Assembly (NCBI RefSeq): GCF_018141105.1 | Contig: NZ_CP054839.1 | Coordinates: 5,394,001-5,458,000, forward strand | Direction of reading: 5' to 3' | Length of the DNA: 64,000 nucleotides | Source: Saccharopolyspora erythraea | GTDB lineage: Bacteria; Actinomycetota; Actinomycetes; Mycobacteriales; Pseudonocardiaceae | Notes under the pieces: generated by a model | Told to the model about the DNA's origin: nothing | Database searches by the model: none | The model's input: the letters and a program-made list of their open reading frames with translations, nothing else | Program-made: the position numbers and the translations under genes | Shown here: positions 1-10,040 of the stretch, piece after piece | Numbering within the stretch: position 1 is the first letter of the stretch | How the letters are laid out: the number at the start of each line of letters is the position of its first letter

Positions 1-474
1 GGCGCGGACCTCCTGGTGTTGTGCACCAACACGATGCACAAGGTCGCCGACCAGATCGAGGCCGCGATCGAGATCCCCCTGCTGCACTTGGCCGACACCA
101 CCGCGACCGCCGTCACGGATGCCGGATTGGACGTGGTCGGGTTGCTGGGCACGGCGTTCACCATGGAGCAGGACTTCTACCGCGACCGGCTGTCCAGCCA
201 CGGGCTCACCGTGCTGGTGCCCGAACGTGAGGATCGGGCTCTGGCGCATTCGGTGATCTACGACGAACTCTGCCGGGGCATCGTCTCCGAGACCTCCCGC
301 GCGGCCTACCGCGCAGTGATCGACCGTCTCGTCGCCGCGGGCGCGCAAGGCGTGGTGCTGGGCTGCACCGAAATCGAGCTGCTGATCAGCCAGGACGACA
401 GTCCCGTCCCCGTCTTCCCGACCACCCGGCTGCACGTCGAGGCCGCCGTCGACAAGGCACTGGCCACGCCATGA
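1..474 (+). CDS. Aspartate/glutamate racemase family protein (3' part)
   Basis: This is the C-terminal part of a cofactor-independent amino-acid racemase of the Asp/Glu/hydantoin racemase family; its start lies before the window. Both family cysteines are visible: one in LCTNTMHK at the left edge and the second in GCTEIELL near codon 120 of the visible part. These are the two thiols that in this family deprotonate and reprotonate C-alpha. The piece ends with a conserved-looking FPTTRLHVEAAVDKAL tail. About 157 codons are visible against a usual 230-240, so roughly a third is missing. True substrate (aspartate, glutamate or other) cannot be read from sequence. Confidence 0.88.
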   Translation, partial: GADLLVLCTNTMHKVADQIEAAIEIPLLHLADTTATAVTDAGLDVVGLLGTAFTMEQDFYRDRLSSHGLTVLVPEREDRALAHSVIYDELCRGIVSETSRAAYRAVIDRLVAAGAQGVVLGCTEIELLISQDDSPVPVFPTTRLHVEAAVDKALATP

Positions 475-618
475 CGGTGGCGAACGACCACGCCTGTGTT
501 CCGTGCTGTGAAAGAAAAACCTGCGCCGCCTCACAGGGTGTGCGGTTTTCTCCCTTGCGCCGCTGGGTAGGCCAACGCGCGTCAAGGTTTTGCCACCCGT
601 ACCGAGGAGGTGAATGTC
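475..618. other. Intergenic region upstream of the DJ-1/PfpI gene
   Basis: This 144-bp gap holds an imperfect A/T-flanked hairpin (about 510-556, GAAAAACC against GCGGTTTTC) that may terminate the racemase transcript. A strong ribosome-binding site AGGAGG lies at 605-610. No gene is seen. Confidence 0.4.
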
Positions 619-1188
619 GTGGCCGCGGATCTGAACGGCCGCAGGATCGCGGTGCTGGCCACCGACGGCTTCGAGCAGGTGGAGTACGAACAGCCCCGGC
701 AGGCCGTCGAACAGGCCGGTGGCCAGGTGAGCCTGGTGTCGGTGCACGGCGGCGAGATCCAGGCGATGAACGGCGACATCGACAAGGGCGACCGGTTCAC
801 CGTCGACGCGAAGGTGTCCGACGTCTCGCCCGACGACTTCGACGGGCTGGTCCTGCCCGGCGGCACGATCAACCCCGACCGGCTGCGGATCGACGCCGAC
901 GCCGTGGGCTTCGTGCGTTCGTTCGTCCAGGCGGGCAAGCCGGTCGGCGCGATCTGCCACGGCCCCTGGACGCTGGCCGAGGCCGATGTGGTGCGGGGAC
1001 GCAGGGTCACGTCGTTCCCGAGCATCCGCACGGACCTGCGCAACGCAGGCGCCGACGTCGTGGACGAGCAGGTCGTCACCGACCAGGGCATGGTCACCAG
1101 CCGCAACCCCGATGACCTGCCCGCGTTCTGCGCCAAGATCGTCGAGGAATTCGCCGAGGGCCGTCACCGCGCCGCCGCGCGGGCCTGA
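619..1188 (+). CDS. DJ-1/PfpI family protein (type 1 glutamine amidotransferase-like)
   Basis: A 189-residue single-domain protein of the DJ-1/PfpI superfamily. The nucleophile elbow AICHGPW carries the catalytic cysteine at about residue 115, and the upstream LPGGTINPD and DGFEQVEY loops are typical of the YhbO/general stress protein 18 branch. Members act as glyoxalase/deglycase-like or stress-protection proteins. GTG at 619 is preferred over GTG at 610 because AGGAGG (605-610) sits 8 nt before it. The next gene downstream is a Clp ATPase, consistent with a protein-quality-control neighbourhood. A hairpin at 1246-1292 follows it, so it is probably its own transcript. Confidence 0.88.
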   Translation: MAADLNGRRIAVLATDGFEQVEYEQPRQAVEQAGGQVSLVSVHGGEIQAMNGDIDKGDRFTVDAKVSDVSPDDFDGLVLPGGTINPDRLRIDADAVGFVRSFVQAGKPVGAICHGPWTLAEADVVRGRRVTSFPSIRTDLRNAGADVVDEQVVTDQGMVTSRNPDDLPAFCAKIVEEFAEGRHRAAARA

Positions 1189-1245
1189 GGACCCAGGGCC
1201 CGCCCAGTGCACGCGAGTCGACAGGCCGGCTGACAATGGCTCCAT

Positions 1246-1292
1246 CGCAAGCTCCGGCTCGCCTCCGCCAGTTCGGCGGGCCGGAGCTTGCG
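1246..1292 (+). terminator. Long hairpin downstream of the DJ-1/PfpI gene
   Basis: CGCAAGCTCCGGC (1246-1258) pairs perfectly with GCCGGAGCTTGCG (1280-1292). The 21-nt loop itself can form CCGCC/GGCGG. It has no U tract, as is usual for GC-rich actinobacterial terminators. It probably ends the DJ-1/PfpI transcript. The surrounding 1189-1493 gap contains no gene. Confidence 0.6.
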
Positions 1293-1465
1293 CGTGCCCT
1301 CGACCACCTCACCACGGGTGCCGGTGTGGCGTGCGTATACCAGCGATGTCGTGGTGGCGCACGGCCGTTCGCCGATGACGAACACGCCATATCCAGGGCC
1401 GTCGCTGGAATGAGCGGCCGCACCGACCTGTTGAGGGGAGGACTGACAGCAGCGAGGAGCCGAAG

Positions 1466-1484
1466 TTGACCGCACGGCGGTCAA
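1466..1484. promoter_or_regulatory. Palindrome just upstream of clpC
   Basis: TTGACCGCACGGCGGTCAA is an inverted repeat with 7-bp perfect arms (TTGACCG/CGGTCAA), ending at the AAGGAG ribosome-binding site of clpC. A regulator or RNA structure here would directly control clpC translation or transcription. It does not match the ClgR motif (GTTCGC-N5-GCG) and only loosely resembles CtsR heptads, so the binder is unknown. Confidence 0.4.
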
Positions 1485-1493
1485 GGAGTGCGA

Positions 1494-3857
<2,364 letters not shown>

Positions 3858-3880
3858 CGCGAGCGAGCGGCACCACACCG

Positions 3881-3917
3881 AGTCCGCCGCACCGGGACCG
3901 CCCCGGTGCGGCGGACT
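3881..3917. terminator. Terminator after clpC
   Basis: A perfect 16-bp stem (AGTCCGCCGCACCGGG at 3881-3896 with its complement at 3902-3917) around a 5-nt loop, beginning 23 nt after the clpC stop. The right arm is followed by TTG. It is one of the strongest intrinsic terminator structures in the window. Confidence 0.85.
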
Positions 3918-4068
3918 TGTGCTCGCGGCGTCCGCAGGGCGTCAAACTCGCCGCCCGCGGCGTACCCATCCCGTCAACACGGCCTCTGCCGGCACGGCAG
4001 GAGCGTTGACTCGGAGGCAGCTGAGAACGCCTGCCACGCGAGTGGCCCGTCAGTCGGGAGGCGCAGCG

Positions 4069-4590
4069 ATGTCACCGTTCAGCACTGGGTGGTCGTCGGG
4101 ACGACGCCCTTGTCCTGCGGCGGTCACGTGGGCCGTCGGCTTCCTCGTGACGGCCGCGGTGACCGTGCCGGTCGCCGAGTTGACGCCGTGGAGCGGGGGA
4201 GCCGCCGCCGGTCTCGCCGCCATGGCCTTCGTCGTCGGCCTGTACGGCGCGGCGACCCGGTCGCTGCCCGGCGCGATGGCGACCTCGGCGACGGCGTGGA
4301 TGTTCTTCGACGGCTTCGTCGTCCACTCGCGCGGTGACCTGGCGTGGACGGGCGACGACGTGGTGCGGCTAGGCGTGCTGGCCGGGGCGGCCGTGGTGGG
4401 ATGTCTGCTGGGCCGCGCGATCGCCCGTGTCCGCGCACGCGCGGAGGCTCCGGTGGCGCCTTCCCCGCGCCCCATCGCTACCGCGAAACTCCTTGCGGAC
4501 ACGCTTGTTCCCGTGCTCGCCGACAGGCTCCCCGCGCCCGGCGAGCAGCGGCGTGACCGCGCCTTCTCGGTCACGAACCGGCGAACTTGA
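4069..4590 (+). CDS. Small membrane protein, possibly DUF4118-like
   Basis: A 173-residue protein with three or four hydrophobic segments: about residues 20-40 (AVGFLVTAAVTVPVAEL), 45-80 and 105-125 (LGVLAGAAVVGCLLGRAI), followed by a charged, proline-containing tail. The arrangement, with FFDGFVVHSRGDLAWTG between helices, resembles the DUF4118/KdpD-like membrane region found in small actinobacterial proteins, but no catalytic domain is attached. ATG 4069 is chosen because GGAGG lies 9 nt upstream. Its 3' end overlaps the convergent hydrolase gene by 20 bp. Function is not known. Confidence 0.6.
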   Translation: MSPFSTGWSSGRRPCPAAVTWAVGFLVTAAVTVPVAELTPWSGGAAAGLAAMAFVVGLYGAATRSLPGAMATSATAWMFFDGFVVHSRGDLAWTGDDVVRLGVLAGAAVVGCLLGRAIARVRARAEAPVAPSPRPIATAKLLADTLVPVLADRLPAPGEQRRDRAFSVTNRRT

Positions 4591-5407
4591 CCACGGCCTC
4601 GACGACCTCCGGGCCGTCCAGCAGTGCCAGGTCGTTGTGGTCCGCGCCCGGGATCGCCACCGCGGTCGCTCCGGGCACGGACTCCGCGACGGCTCTGCTC
4701 TGCGCGGCGGGCACGACCGAGTCCGCGGTCCCGTAGACGACGGTGACGGGGCTGCGGACGTTCGCCAGGTGCGTGGTCAGCGGGTAGCGGTCCCGCAGGA
4801 GCATCCGCACCGGCAGGTACGGGTAGTGGTACCGGCCGACGGCGGCGAGATCGGTGAACGGCGAGCGGAGCACCAGGCCGCGCGGCGGGCTGTGCGCGGC
4901 GAGCTCGGTGACCACCGCCGCGCCGAGGCTCTCGCCGTAGTAGACCAGCCGGTCCGGCCCGAAGCCGGCCTCCTCGACGAGGTAGCGGTGCGCGGCGCGG
5001 ACGTCCAGCGCGAGCCCCTGCTCGCTCGGTGTGCCCGGGTTCCCGCCGTAGCCGCGGTAGTCGAAGAGCAGCACGGCCAGTCCGCGGCGGGCGAGCGCGT
5101 CGGCCAGCGGGGCCCGCAGGGACCGCTCCCCCGCGTTGCCGTTGGCGACCAGCACGGCCGTCTCGCTGGCGCCTCCCCTGCCCGGGACGTACCAGGCACC
5201 GAGCCGCAACCCGTCGCCGGTGCTCAGCACGACCTCCCGCGCACCCTCGAGCACCGAGGCCGCCGGCGGCGGCCGCCCCGCGGGGTAGTAGATCAGGCGC
5301 CGCTGATACGCCCAGGCCAGCCCGAGGACCACGACGACCACCAACCCCACGACCAGCAGTGCCCGCAACACACCTCCAGTGTGCGACGGCCTCCCGTGCA
5401 CCGGCAC
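4571..5407 (-). CDS. Membrane-anchored alpha/beta hydrolase (S33-like)
   Basis: A 278-residue alpha/beta hydrolase with an N-terminal anchor helix (LRALLVVGLVVVVVLGLAWAY) followed by the fold. Visible landmarks are the oxyanion-side strand LLFDYRGYGGNPG, the nucleophile elbow YGESLGAAV, TPS/GTADSVVP near the acid, and GADHNDL with the catalytic histidine. This pattern matches the BEM46/ABHD13-like group of serine hydrolases. The GTG at 5407 is the longest start; GTG at 5370, just before the anchor, is an alternative with a GGAGG upstream. Substrate is unknown. It is convergent with, and overlaps, the small membrane protein gene. Confidence 0.82.
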   Translation of the reverse strand: MPVHGRPSHTGGVLRALLVVGLVVVVVLGLAWAYQRRLIYYPAGRPPPAASVLEGAREVVLSTGDGLRLGAWYVPGRGGASETAVLVANGNAGERSLRAPLADALARRGLAVLLFDYRGYGGNPGTPSEQGLALDVRAAHRYLVEEAGFGPDRLVYYGESLGAAVVTELAAHSPPRGLVLRSPFTDLAAVGRYHYPYLPVRMLLRDRYPLTTHLANVRSPVTVVYGTADSVVPAAQSRAVAESVPGATAVAIPGADHNDLALLDGPEVVEAVVKFAGS

Positions 5408-5529
5408 CGGCCGATCGGCGGCCGCCCGGCAGTGAGTCAGTCGCCTGCCTTAAGCGGTTATCCTGCGTTGACGTCCGCGTCCGGCGGACGGGTGTCGGGC
5501 ATCGTGGTGAACGCGGAGGTGTTGTGGCG

Positions 5530-6189
5530 ATGAGCGGCAGGACGGCGCGGGCCGAGCGGGTCGGCGCGACCCGCGAGCTGATCCTGACCACGGCGGAGCG
5601 GCTGTTCGCCGAACACGGCCTGTTCGCGGTGTCCAACCGCCAGGTCAGCGAGGCCGCCGGGCAGGGCAACAACGCCGCCGTGGGCTACCACTTCGGCACG
5701 AAGGGCGACCTGGTCCGCGCGATCGTGCGCAGGCACTCCGGCGCCGTCGAGGACCTGCGGCTGCGGATGGTGGAGGCCACCGGCGACTCCACCGACGTGC
5801 GGGACTGGGTGGCCTGCCTGGTCCACCCGACGGCCGAGCACCTCGACGCGCTGGGCACGCCGACGTGGTTCGCCCGGTTCGGCGCGCAGGCGATGACCGA
5901 TCCCGGGTTCCGGCCGATCATGGTCGAGGAGGCGCTCAGCGCCCCGTCGCTGCACCAGGTGATGGCCGGGCTCAACGGGTGCCTCCCCGAGCTGCCCGCG
6001 GACGTCCGGGAGGAGCGCTACCACATGGCGCGCCAGCTGCTGGTGCACATGTTCGCCGAACGCGAGCGTGCGCTGGACGAGGGCACCGCGACGCCCCGGG
6101 GGAGCTGGCGGGAAGCCGCGACCGGGCTCGTCGACGCGATCACGGGGATGTGGCTGGCGCCGGTCACCCCCGCTGCGGCACAACGCTGA
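5530..6189 (+). CDS. TetR/AcrR family transcriptional regulator
   Basis: A 219-residue TetR-type repressor. The N-terminal helix-turn-helix runs through TRELILTTAERLFAEHG and NRQVSEAAGQGNNAAVGYHFGTKGDLVRAIVRRH (about residues 15-65), the family's most conserved segment. The remaining all-helical part is the ligand/dimer domain. ATG 5530 follows a GGAGG at 5515-5519; GTG 5524 is an in-frame alternative. It stands alone between a hydrolase (divergent side) and a convergent second TetR gene, so its targets are not evident. The divergent promoter region 5408-5529 is the natural place for autoregulation. Confidence 0.9.
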   Translation: MSGRTARAERVGATRELILTTAERLFAEHGLFAVSNRQVSEAAGQGNNAAVGYHFGTKGDLVRAIVRRHSGAVEDLRLRMVEATGDSTDVRDWVACLVHPTAEHLDALGTPTWFARFGAQAMTDPGFRPIMVEEALSAPSLHQVMAGLNGCLPELPADVREERYHMARQLLVHMFAERERALDEGTATPRGSWREAATGLVDAITGMWLAPVTPAAAQR

Positions 6190-6287
6190 CCCGGCCGGGC
6201 GGTTCACCCTCCGGCTCCGGACAGCACGCCGGGAGGACGCCGAGCACCGGTGGTTCGTGGCCGGGACGATGGCGAGGTCGGTGACCT

Positions 6288-6863
6288 TCAGATCTCGGCC
6301 GCGATCAGCGCTTCGAGCCGCTCGCCGACGTGGTCGAGCGCCCGCGTGCTGCGCTGGGCCCGGCACATGACGACGGCTCCCTCGAACGCGGAGACGACGA
6401 GCGTCGCGAGCTGCGCGGCGCGCTCCGCGTCGCACCCGTGCTGCCGCAGCGAGCCGGCGAGCAGCGACTCCCAGCCGCCGAAGACCTCGGCCGCCGCAGC
6501 GCGCATCTCCCCGCCCTCGTCGGCCTGTTCCTCGACCGACACCGCGAGCACCGGGCAGCCCGCCTGGAAGTCGGTGCCGGTCAGGATCTCGCGCCACAGA
6601 TCCAGCAGCGCTCGCAACCCTTCTACCGGTCCGGCGTCGAGCTTCTTGCGCAGCAACGCGGAAACGGTCTCCCCCGCGAACCGGACCGCTTCGCCTGCCA
6701 GTTGCCGCTTCCCGCCCGGGAAGTAGTGGTAGGTCGATCCCAGCGGCGCCCGGGCGTGCTTGGCCACCTCGCGGATGCTGGTGGCGTTGAGCCCGCGCCT
6801 GCGGATCATGTCGGCGGCTCCGGCGACCAGTTGCCGGCGCGGCTGCTGACTCGACGCGGACAT
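6288..6863 (-). CDS. TetR family regulator (LmrA/YxaF-like)
   Basis: A 191-residue regulator. Residues 8-60 are the helix-turn-helix (LVAGAADMIRRRGLNATSIREVAKHARAPLGSTYHYFPGGK), and the C-terminal region (TDFQAGCPVLAVSVEE, then SAFEGAVVMCRAQRS) matches the LmrA/YxaF subgroup. ATG 6863 has AAGGAGG 8-9 nt upstream. It is transcribed away from the tautomerase/alcohol dehydrogenase operon, and the shared 93-bp promoter region carries a palindrome (6882-6929), so it most likely represses that operon and itself, with an effector related to the operon's aldehyde or alcohol substrate (inferred). Confidence 0.9.
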   Translation of the reverse strand: MSASSQQPRRQLVAGAADMIRRRGLNATSIREVAKHARAPLGSTYHYFPGGKRQLAGEAVRFAGETVSALLRKKLDAGPVEGLRALLDLWREILTGTDFQAGCPVLAVSVEEQADEGGEMRAAAAEVFGGWESLLAGSLRQHGCDAERAAQLATLVVSAFEGAVVMCRAQRSTRALDHVGERLEALIAAEI

Positions 6864-6881
6864 GTGGCGGCCTCCTTGTCC

Positions 6882-6929
6882 ATAACGCTCGTCATAGGCT
6901 AGCGTGCCGCTCGCTATGACAGTTGTTAT
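6882..6929. promoter_or_regulatory. Divergent operator for the TetR regulator and dehydrogenase operon
   Basis: ATAACGCTCGTCATAG (6882-6897) is matched by CTATGACAGTTGTTAT (6914-6929), an imperfect inverted repeat with outer arms ATAAC/GTTAT and inner arms GTCATAG/CTATGAC identical. It lies in the 93-bp space between the two divergent start codons, the expected site for a TetR-type repressor. Each arm could be a half-site or a separate operator. Confidence 0.72.
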
Positions 6930-6956
6930 AGATCGCGTGCCGACGGGAGTTCCGCC

Positions 6957-7388
6957 ATGCCGATGATCGAGTTGACCGTCCCCTCCGGTGCCCTCACGCC
7001 CGCCGGACGCGAGAGTGTCCAGCGGGAGCTCGCGGGCGTGCTGCTGCACTGGGAGGGCGCTCCGGACACCGGGTTCTTCCGCGCCCAGGCGTGGAGCTAC
7101 CTGCACGAACTGCCCGCGGGAGCGCAGGTCACCGCCGCCGACGACGCGCCCCGGTTCCGCGTGGACGTCACCGTGCCGCAGGGAGCCCTGTCGGAGCGCC
7201 GGAAAGCCGGGCTGGTCGGAGACGTGACCGCTGTCGTGCTGCGGGCCGCCGGACTCGGCCAGGACGCCGCACCGCGGGTGTGGGTGCTCGTCCACGAGCA
7301 GGCCGAAGGCACCTGGGGCGCGGGCGGATCGGTCATCCGCTACGCCGATCTGGTCGCCCTGGCCAAGGAGGCGAAGTCCGGTGCGTGA
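6957..7388 (+). CDS. Tautomerase family protein
   Basis: A 143-residue protein of the 4-oxalocrotonate tautomerase/MIF-like type with two beta-alpha-beta repeats: MIELTVPSGALTPAGRESVQREL and FRVDVTVPQGALSERRKAGLVGDVTAVVL. The usual Pro-1 nucleophile follows the initiator Met (M-P-M-I), so it could be exposed after Met removal. The ending VRVWVLVHEQAEGTWGAGG is also typical. It is the first gene of a three-gene operon; its 3' end overlaps the next gene by 8 bp, which implies coupled translation with the alcohol dehydrogenases. The operon probably processes a small carbonyl compound. Confidence 0.82.
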   Translation: MPMIELTVPSGALTPAGRESVQRELAGVLLHWEGAPDTGFFRAQAWSYLHELPAGAQVTAADDAPRFRVDVTVPQGALSERRKAGLVGDVTAVVLRAAGLGQDAAPRVWVLVHEQAEGTWGAGGSVIRYADLVALAKEAKSGA

Positions 7389-8406
7389 GCTCACCTACGT
7401 CGCCAAGCGCACCGCGGAGTGGCGCGAGGTCCCCGATCCGCTGATCGAGTCCGGCGACGACGCGATCGTGGCGCCGGTCGCGGCCACACCCTGCGACGTC
7501 GACTCGGCGATCCTGGCCGGCCATGGCCCCATCGCCCCGCCGTTCGCCATCGGCCACGAGTGCGTGGCCCGCGTCGTGGAGGTGGGCGACTCAGTCCGCG
7601 GGCTCGCACCTGGCGACCTGGTCGTGGTGCCGTGGACCATCTGCTGCGGGCAGTGCGAGCCCTGCCGCGGCGGCCTGTCGGCGCATTGCGCCTCGGTGCC
7701 GCACATGGCGATGTTCGGCGCGCCGATAGGCGGGAGCTGGGGCGGGCTGTTCTCCGACCTGGTCCGGGTGCCGTGGGCGGACGCGATGCTGGTGCCGCTG
7801 CCGTCCGGCCTCGACCCGGTCGCGATGGCCTCGGCCAGCGACAACTGGTCGCTGGCCTGGCGACTGGTCGCGCCGCACCTGCGGGCGCTCCCCGGTGCGC
7901 GGGTGCTGGTCATCGCGCGCGGCAGCATCGGTCTCTACGTCTGCGACATCGCGCGGGCGCTGGGCGCGGGTGACGTGCTCTACGTCGATCCGGACCCCGC
8001 CCACCGCGCCGTCGCCGAGCAGTACGGGGCCCGCACCGCTGAAGCGACCGAGCCGGTCCACCACGGTTTCGACCTGGCGGTGGAGGCCACCGGCCGGGTG
8101 GACCAACTCGCGCTGGCGCTGAGATCGCTGTCGCCGGAGGGGTTCTGCGAAAGCGCGGGCAACCACTTCCGGCCCGGCGAGCTGCCGCTGCTGGAGATGT
8201 ACCTCACCGGCGTCACGATGCGCATCGCCCGCGACAACGTCCGCGCGCACATCCCCGACGCCCTCGAGCTCGCCGCTTCCGGACACGTCGACCCCGGCCG
8301 GGTCGTCTCCGACGTGCTGGACTGGGAGCGGCTGCCGGAGGCGCTGCCGCAACGCCACCTCAAGCCGGTTTTCGTCCGCGATCTGCCGCGGGCCGACGGT
8401 GCCTGA
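7381..8406 (+). CDS. Zinc-dependent alcohol dehydrogenase (MDR family), first of pair
   Basis: A 341-residue medium-chain dehydrogenase. The catalytic-zinc cysteine is in ATPCDVDS and the GHECVARVVEVG helix follows; the structural-zinc loop CCGQCEPCRGGLSAHC has four cysteines. The nucleotide-binding turn is ARGSIGLY, so the first glycine of the usual GxGxxG is replaced. GTG 7381 follows AAGGAG (7365-7370) and overlaps the tautomerase end. Its own stop overlaps the start of the second dehydrogenase. Oxidation or reduction of an alcohol/aldehyde with NAD(P) is expected; substrate unknown. Confidence 0.88.
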   Translation: MRELTYVAKRTAEWREVPDPLIESGDDAIVAPVAATPCDVDSAILAGHGPIAPPFAIGHECVARVVEVGDSVRGLAPGDLVVVPWTICCGQCEPCRGGLSAHCASVPHMAMFGAPIGGSWGGLFSDLVRVPWADAMLVPLPSGLDPVAMASASDNWSLAWRLVAPHLRALPGARVLVIARGSIGLYVCDIARALGAGDVLYVDPDPAHRAVAEQYGARTAEATEPVHHGFDLAVEATGRVDQLALALRSLSPEGFCESAGNHFRPGELPLLEMYLTGVTMRIARDNVRAHIPDALELAASGHVDPGRVVSDVLDWERLPEALPQRHLKPVFVRDLPRADGA

Positions 8407-9526
8407 GCGCATCCGCGAGCTCCGCTTCGAGCGCGCAGGCAAGCTGAGCTGGCACGAACGCGCCGCCCCGGCGCTGCAGGACCCCGGTGACGCGCTGGTG
8501 CGGCCCTTCGTCGTGGGCCGCTGCGACGGCGACACCGTCCCGATCCACCGGCCGGTCTCGCGGGCGATGCAGGCCGGGATGGCGCTCGGCCTGGTCGACC
8601 CGGTGGTGGGCGCCATCTGCGGCAGCGTCCCGTTCCGCGGACCGTTCGCCATCGGCCACGAGTGCGTCGCCGAGATCACCGCGCTCGGCTCCGAGGTGGC
8701 GCACCTGCGCGTGGGCCAACGGGTCGTGGTGCCGTGGGCGGTGTCCTGCGGCACCTGCGGGCGATGCCGTCGTGGCCTGACGTCGAAGTGCGCGGAGACC
8801 TCCGGCTCCGGTCCGCTGGCCGCCTACGGGTTCGGCCCGGCCAGCGGACCGTGGGGAGGTATGGCCGCCGGCGAGTTCCGCGTCCCGCACGCCGAGCACA
8901 TGCTCGTGCCGGTACCGGCCGGAGTCCCCGCGGCGCGGGTCGCCGCGGCGAGCGACAACCTCGCCGACGCCTGGCGCTGCGTCGTTCCCGCGCTCTCCGA
9001 GCGCGAAGCCGCATCGGTACTGGTGCTCGGCGGCGGCGCCAAGAGCATCGGGCTCTACGCCGCGGGACTCGCGGTGGCCCACGGCGCCGGAGTCGTCGAC
9101 TACCTCGACGACGACGCGGAACGCAGGTGGATCGCCGAGTCCTTCGGCGCCCGGGCGCGACCGCTGCGCACCGCGGCCGGAGGCTACGACGTCGTGGTCG
9201 AGGCGACCTCGCGCGCCGGCGGCCTGCGCAGCGCCGTGCGTGCCGTGGCACCCGGCGGCGTGTGCCACGCGGTCGGCTACTACCTGGCGACCGGTACCCG
9301 GGTGCCGTTGATGCGCATGTACGCCGACGACGTGACGCTGCACCTGGGGGTTTCGCACGCCCGCGCCGTGCTGCCGGACCTGCTGGACTTCCTGCTGCGC
9401 ACCGGGTTCCCGGCCGAACGCGTCACCACGCTCACCGCCGACTGGGACGACGCCCCGGCGGCCTACGCGGCCAAGACGACCAAGCTGGTGGTGCGCCGCG
9501 CTCCGCTCGATTCCGGTGAGCCGTGA
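8399..9526 (+). CDS. Zinc-dependent alcohol dehydrogenase (MDR family), second of pair
   Basis: A 375-residue relative of the preceding gene. The catalytic cysteine is in VGRCDGDT, followed by IGHECVAEITALG; structural zinc cysteines are in SCGTCGRCRRGLTSKC. The nucleotide-binding region is LVLGGGAKSIGLYAAGLA. It begins with GTG inside the last codons of the upstream gene (8-bp overlap), so the two are translationally coupled. Similarity between the two proteins suggests an old tandem duplication, with the N-terminal region (IHRPVSRAMQAGMALG) longer here. They could form a heteromer or act on successive substrates (inference). Confidence 0.88.
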   Translation: MPERIRELRFERAGKLSWHERAAPALQDPGDALVRPFVVGRCDGDTVPIHRPVSRAMQAGMALGLVDPVVGAICGSVPFRGPFAIGHECVAEITALGSEVAHLRVGQRVVVPWAVSCGTCGRCRRGLTSKCAETSGSGPLAAYGFGPASGPWGGMAAGEFRVPHAEHMLVPVPAGVPAARVAAASDNLADAWRCVVPALSEREAASVLVLGGGAKSIGLYAAGLAVAHGAGVVDYLDDDAERRWIAESFGARARPLRTAAGGYDVVVEATSRAGGLRSAVRAVAPGGVCHAVGYYLATGTRVPLMRMYADDVTLHLGVSHARAVLPDLLDFLLRTGFPAERVTTLTADWDDAPAAYAAKTTKLVVRRAPLDSGEP

Positions 9527-9548
9527 TCCCCGTTCCGCGCCGGAGGCG

Positions 9549-9923
9549 CTACGCCGGGTACGGGTTTTCCTCGACGAGCAGTTCCGGGGCCGACAGGCGC
9601 CACGCCTCGTAGAGCAGCTCGGTGAGCTCGTCGGCGTCGATCTTCGCCAGGTACACCACGACCCAGCCGAACCCGCCCGCGGTGAACTGGACCTCGAAGA
9701 CCTCCGGGCGCTCGGAGACCAGCGCGATCTGCTCGGCGAGGGTCTGCTTGAGCCCCACCGTGCTCGTCCGCGGCCAGTAGTAGCCGAACCGCTTGCCGTG
9801 CACGCTGAACGACGTGTAGTCGCGCGCCTGTGCGCGCTCGACGTCAGCGAGCCCGTCGACCATCCGCAGGAACCTGGCGTCCGGCACACCCATGCCGCTC
9901 ATTCTGGCGGATGCGCCCGACAC
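9549..9923 (-). CDS. MmcQ/YjbR-like protein
   Basis: A protein of up to 124 residues matching the MmcQ/YjbR fold (FLRMVDGLADVERAQARDYTSFSVHGKRFGYYWPRTSTVGLK, then VVVYLAKIDADELTELLYEAWRLSAPELLVEENP). These small proteins are often annotated as DNA-binding-like, but their role is unresolved. The longest start (GTG 9923) has a GGGGAG abutting it; ATG 9902 and ATG 9893 are plausible shorter starts. It converges with the alcohol dehydrogenase gene with 22 bp between stops. Confidence 0.75.
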   Translation of the reverse strand: MSGASARMSGMGVPDARFLRMVDGLADVERAQARDYTSFSVHGKRFGYYWPRTSTVGLKQTLAEQIALVSERPEVFEVQFTAGGFGWVVVYLAKIDADELTELLYEAWRLSAPELLVEENPYPA

Positions 9924-10040
9924 TCCCCCGGCGAGCCGGGGTGGTCCGGCCGGTGCCGTTCGCCTCCTGCGCCCGCGAGGTGCCCGGACCTACCTTGGAG
10001 CCCGGGCGAACGCCCCATCACGGCATCGAGGTGAGTGCGC

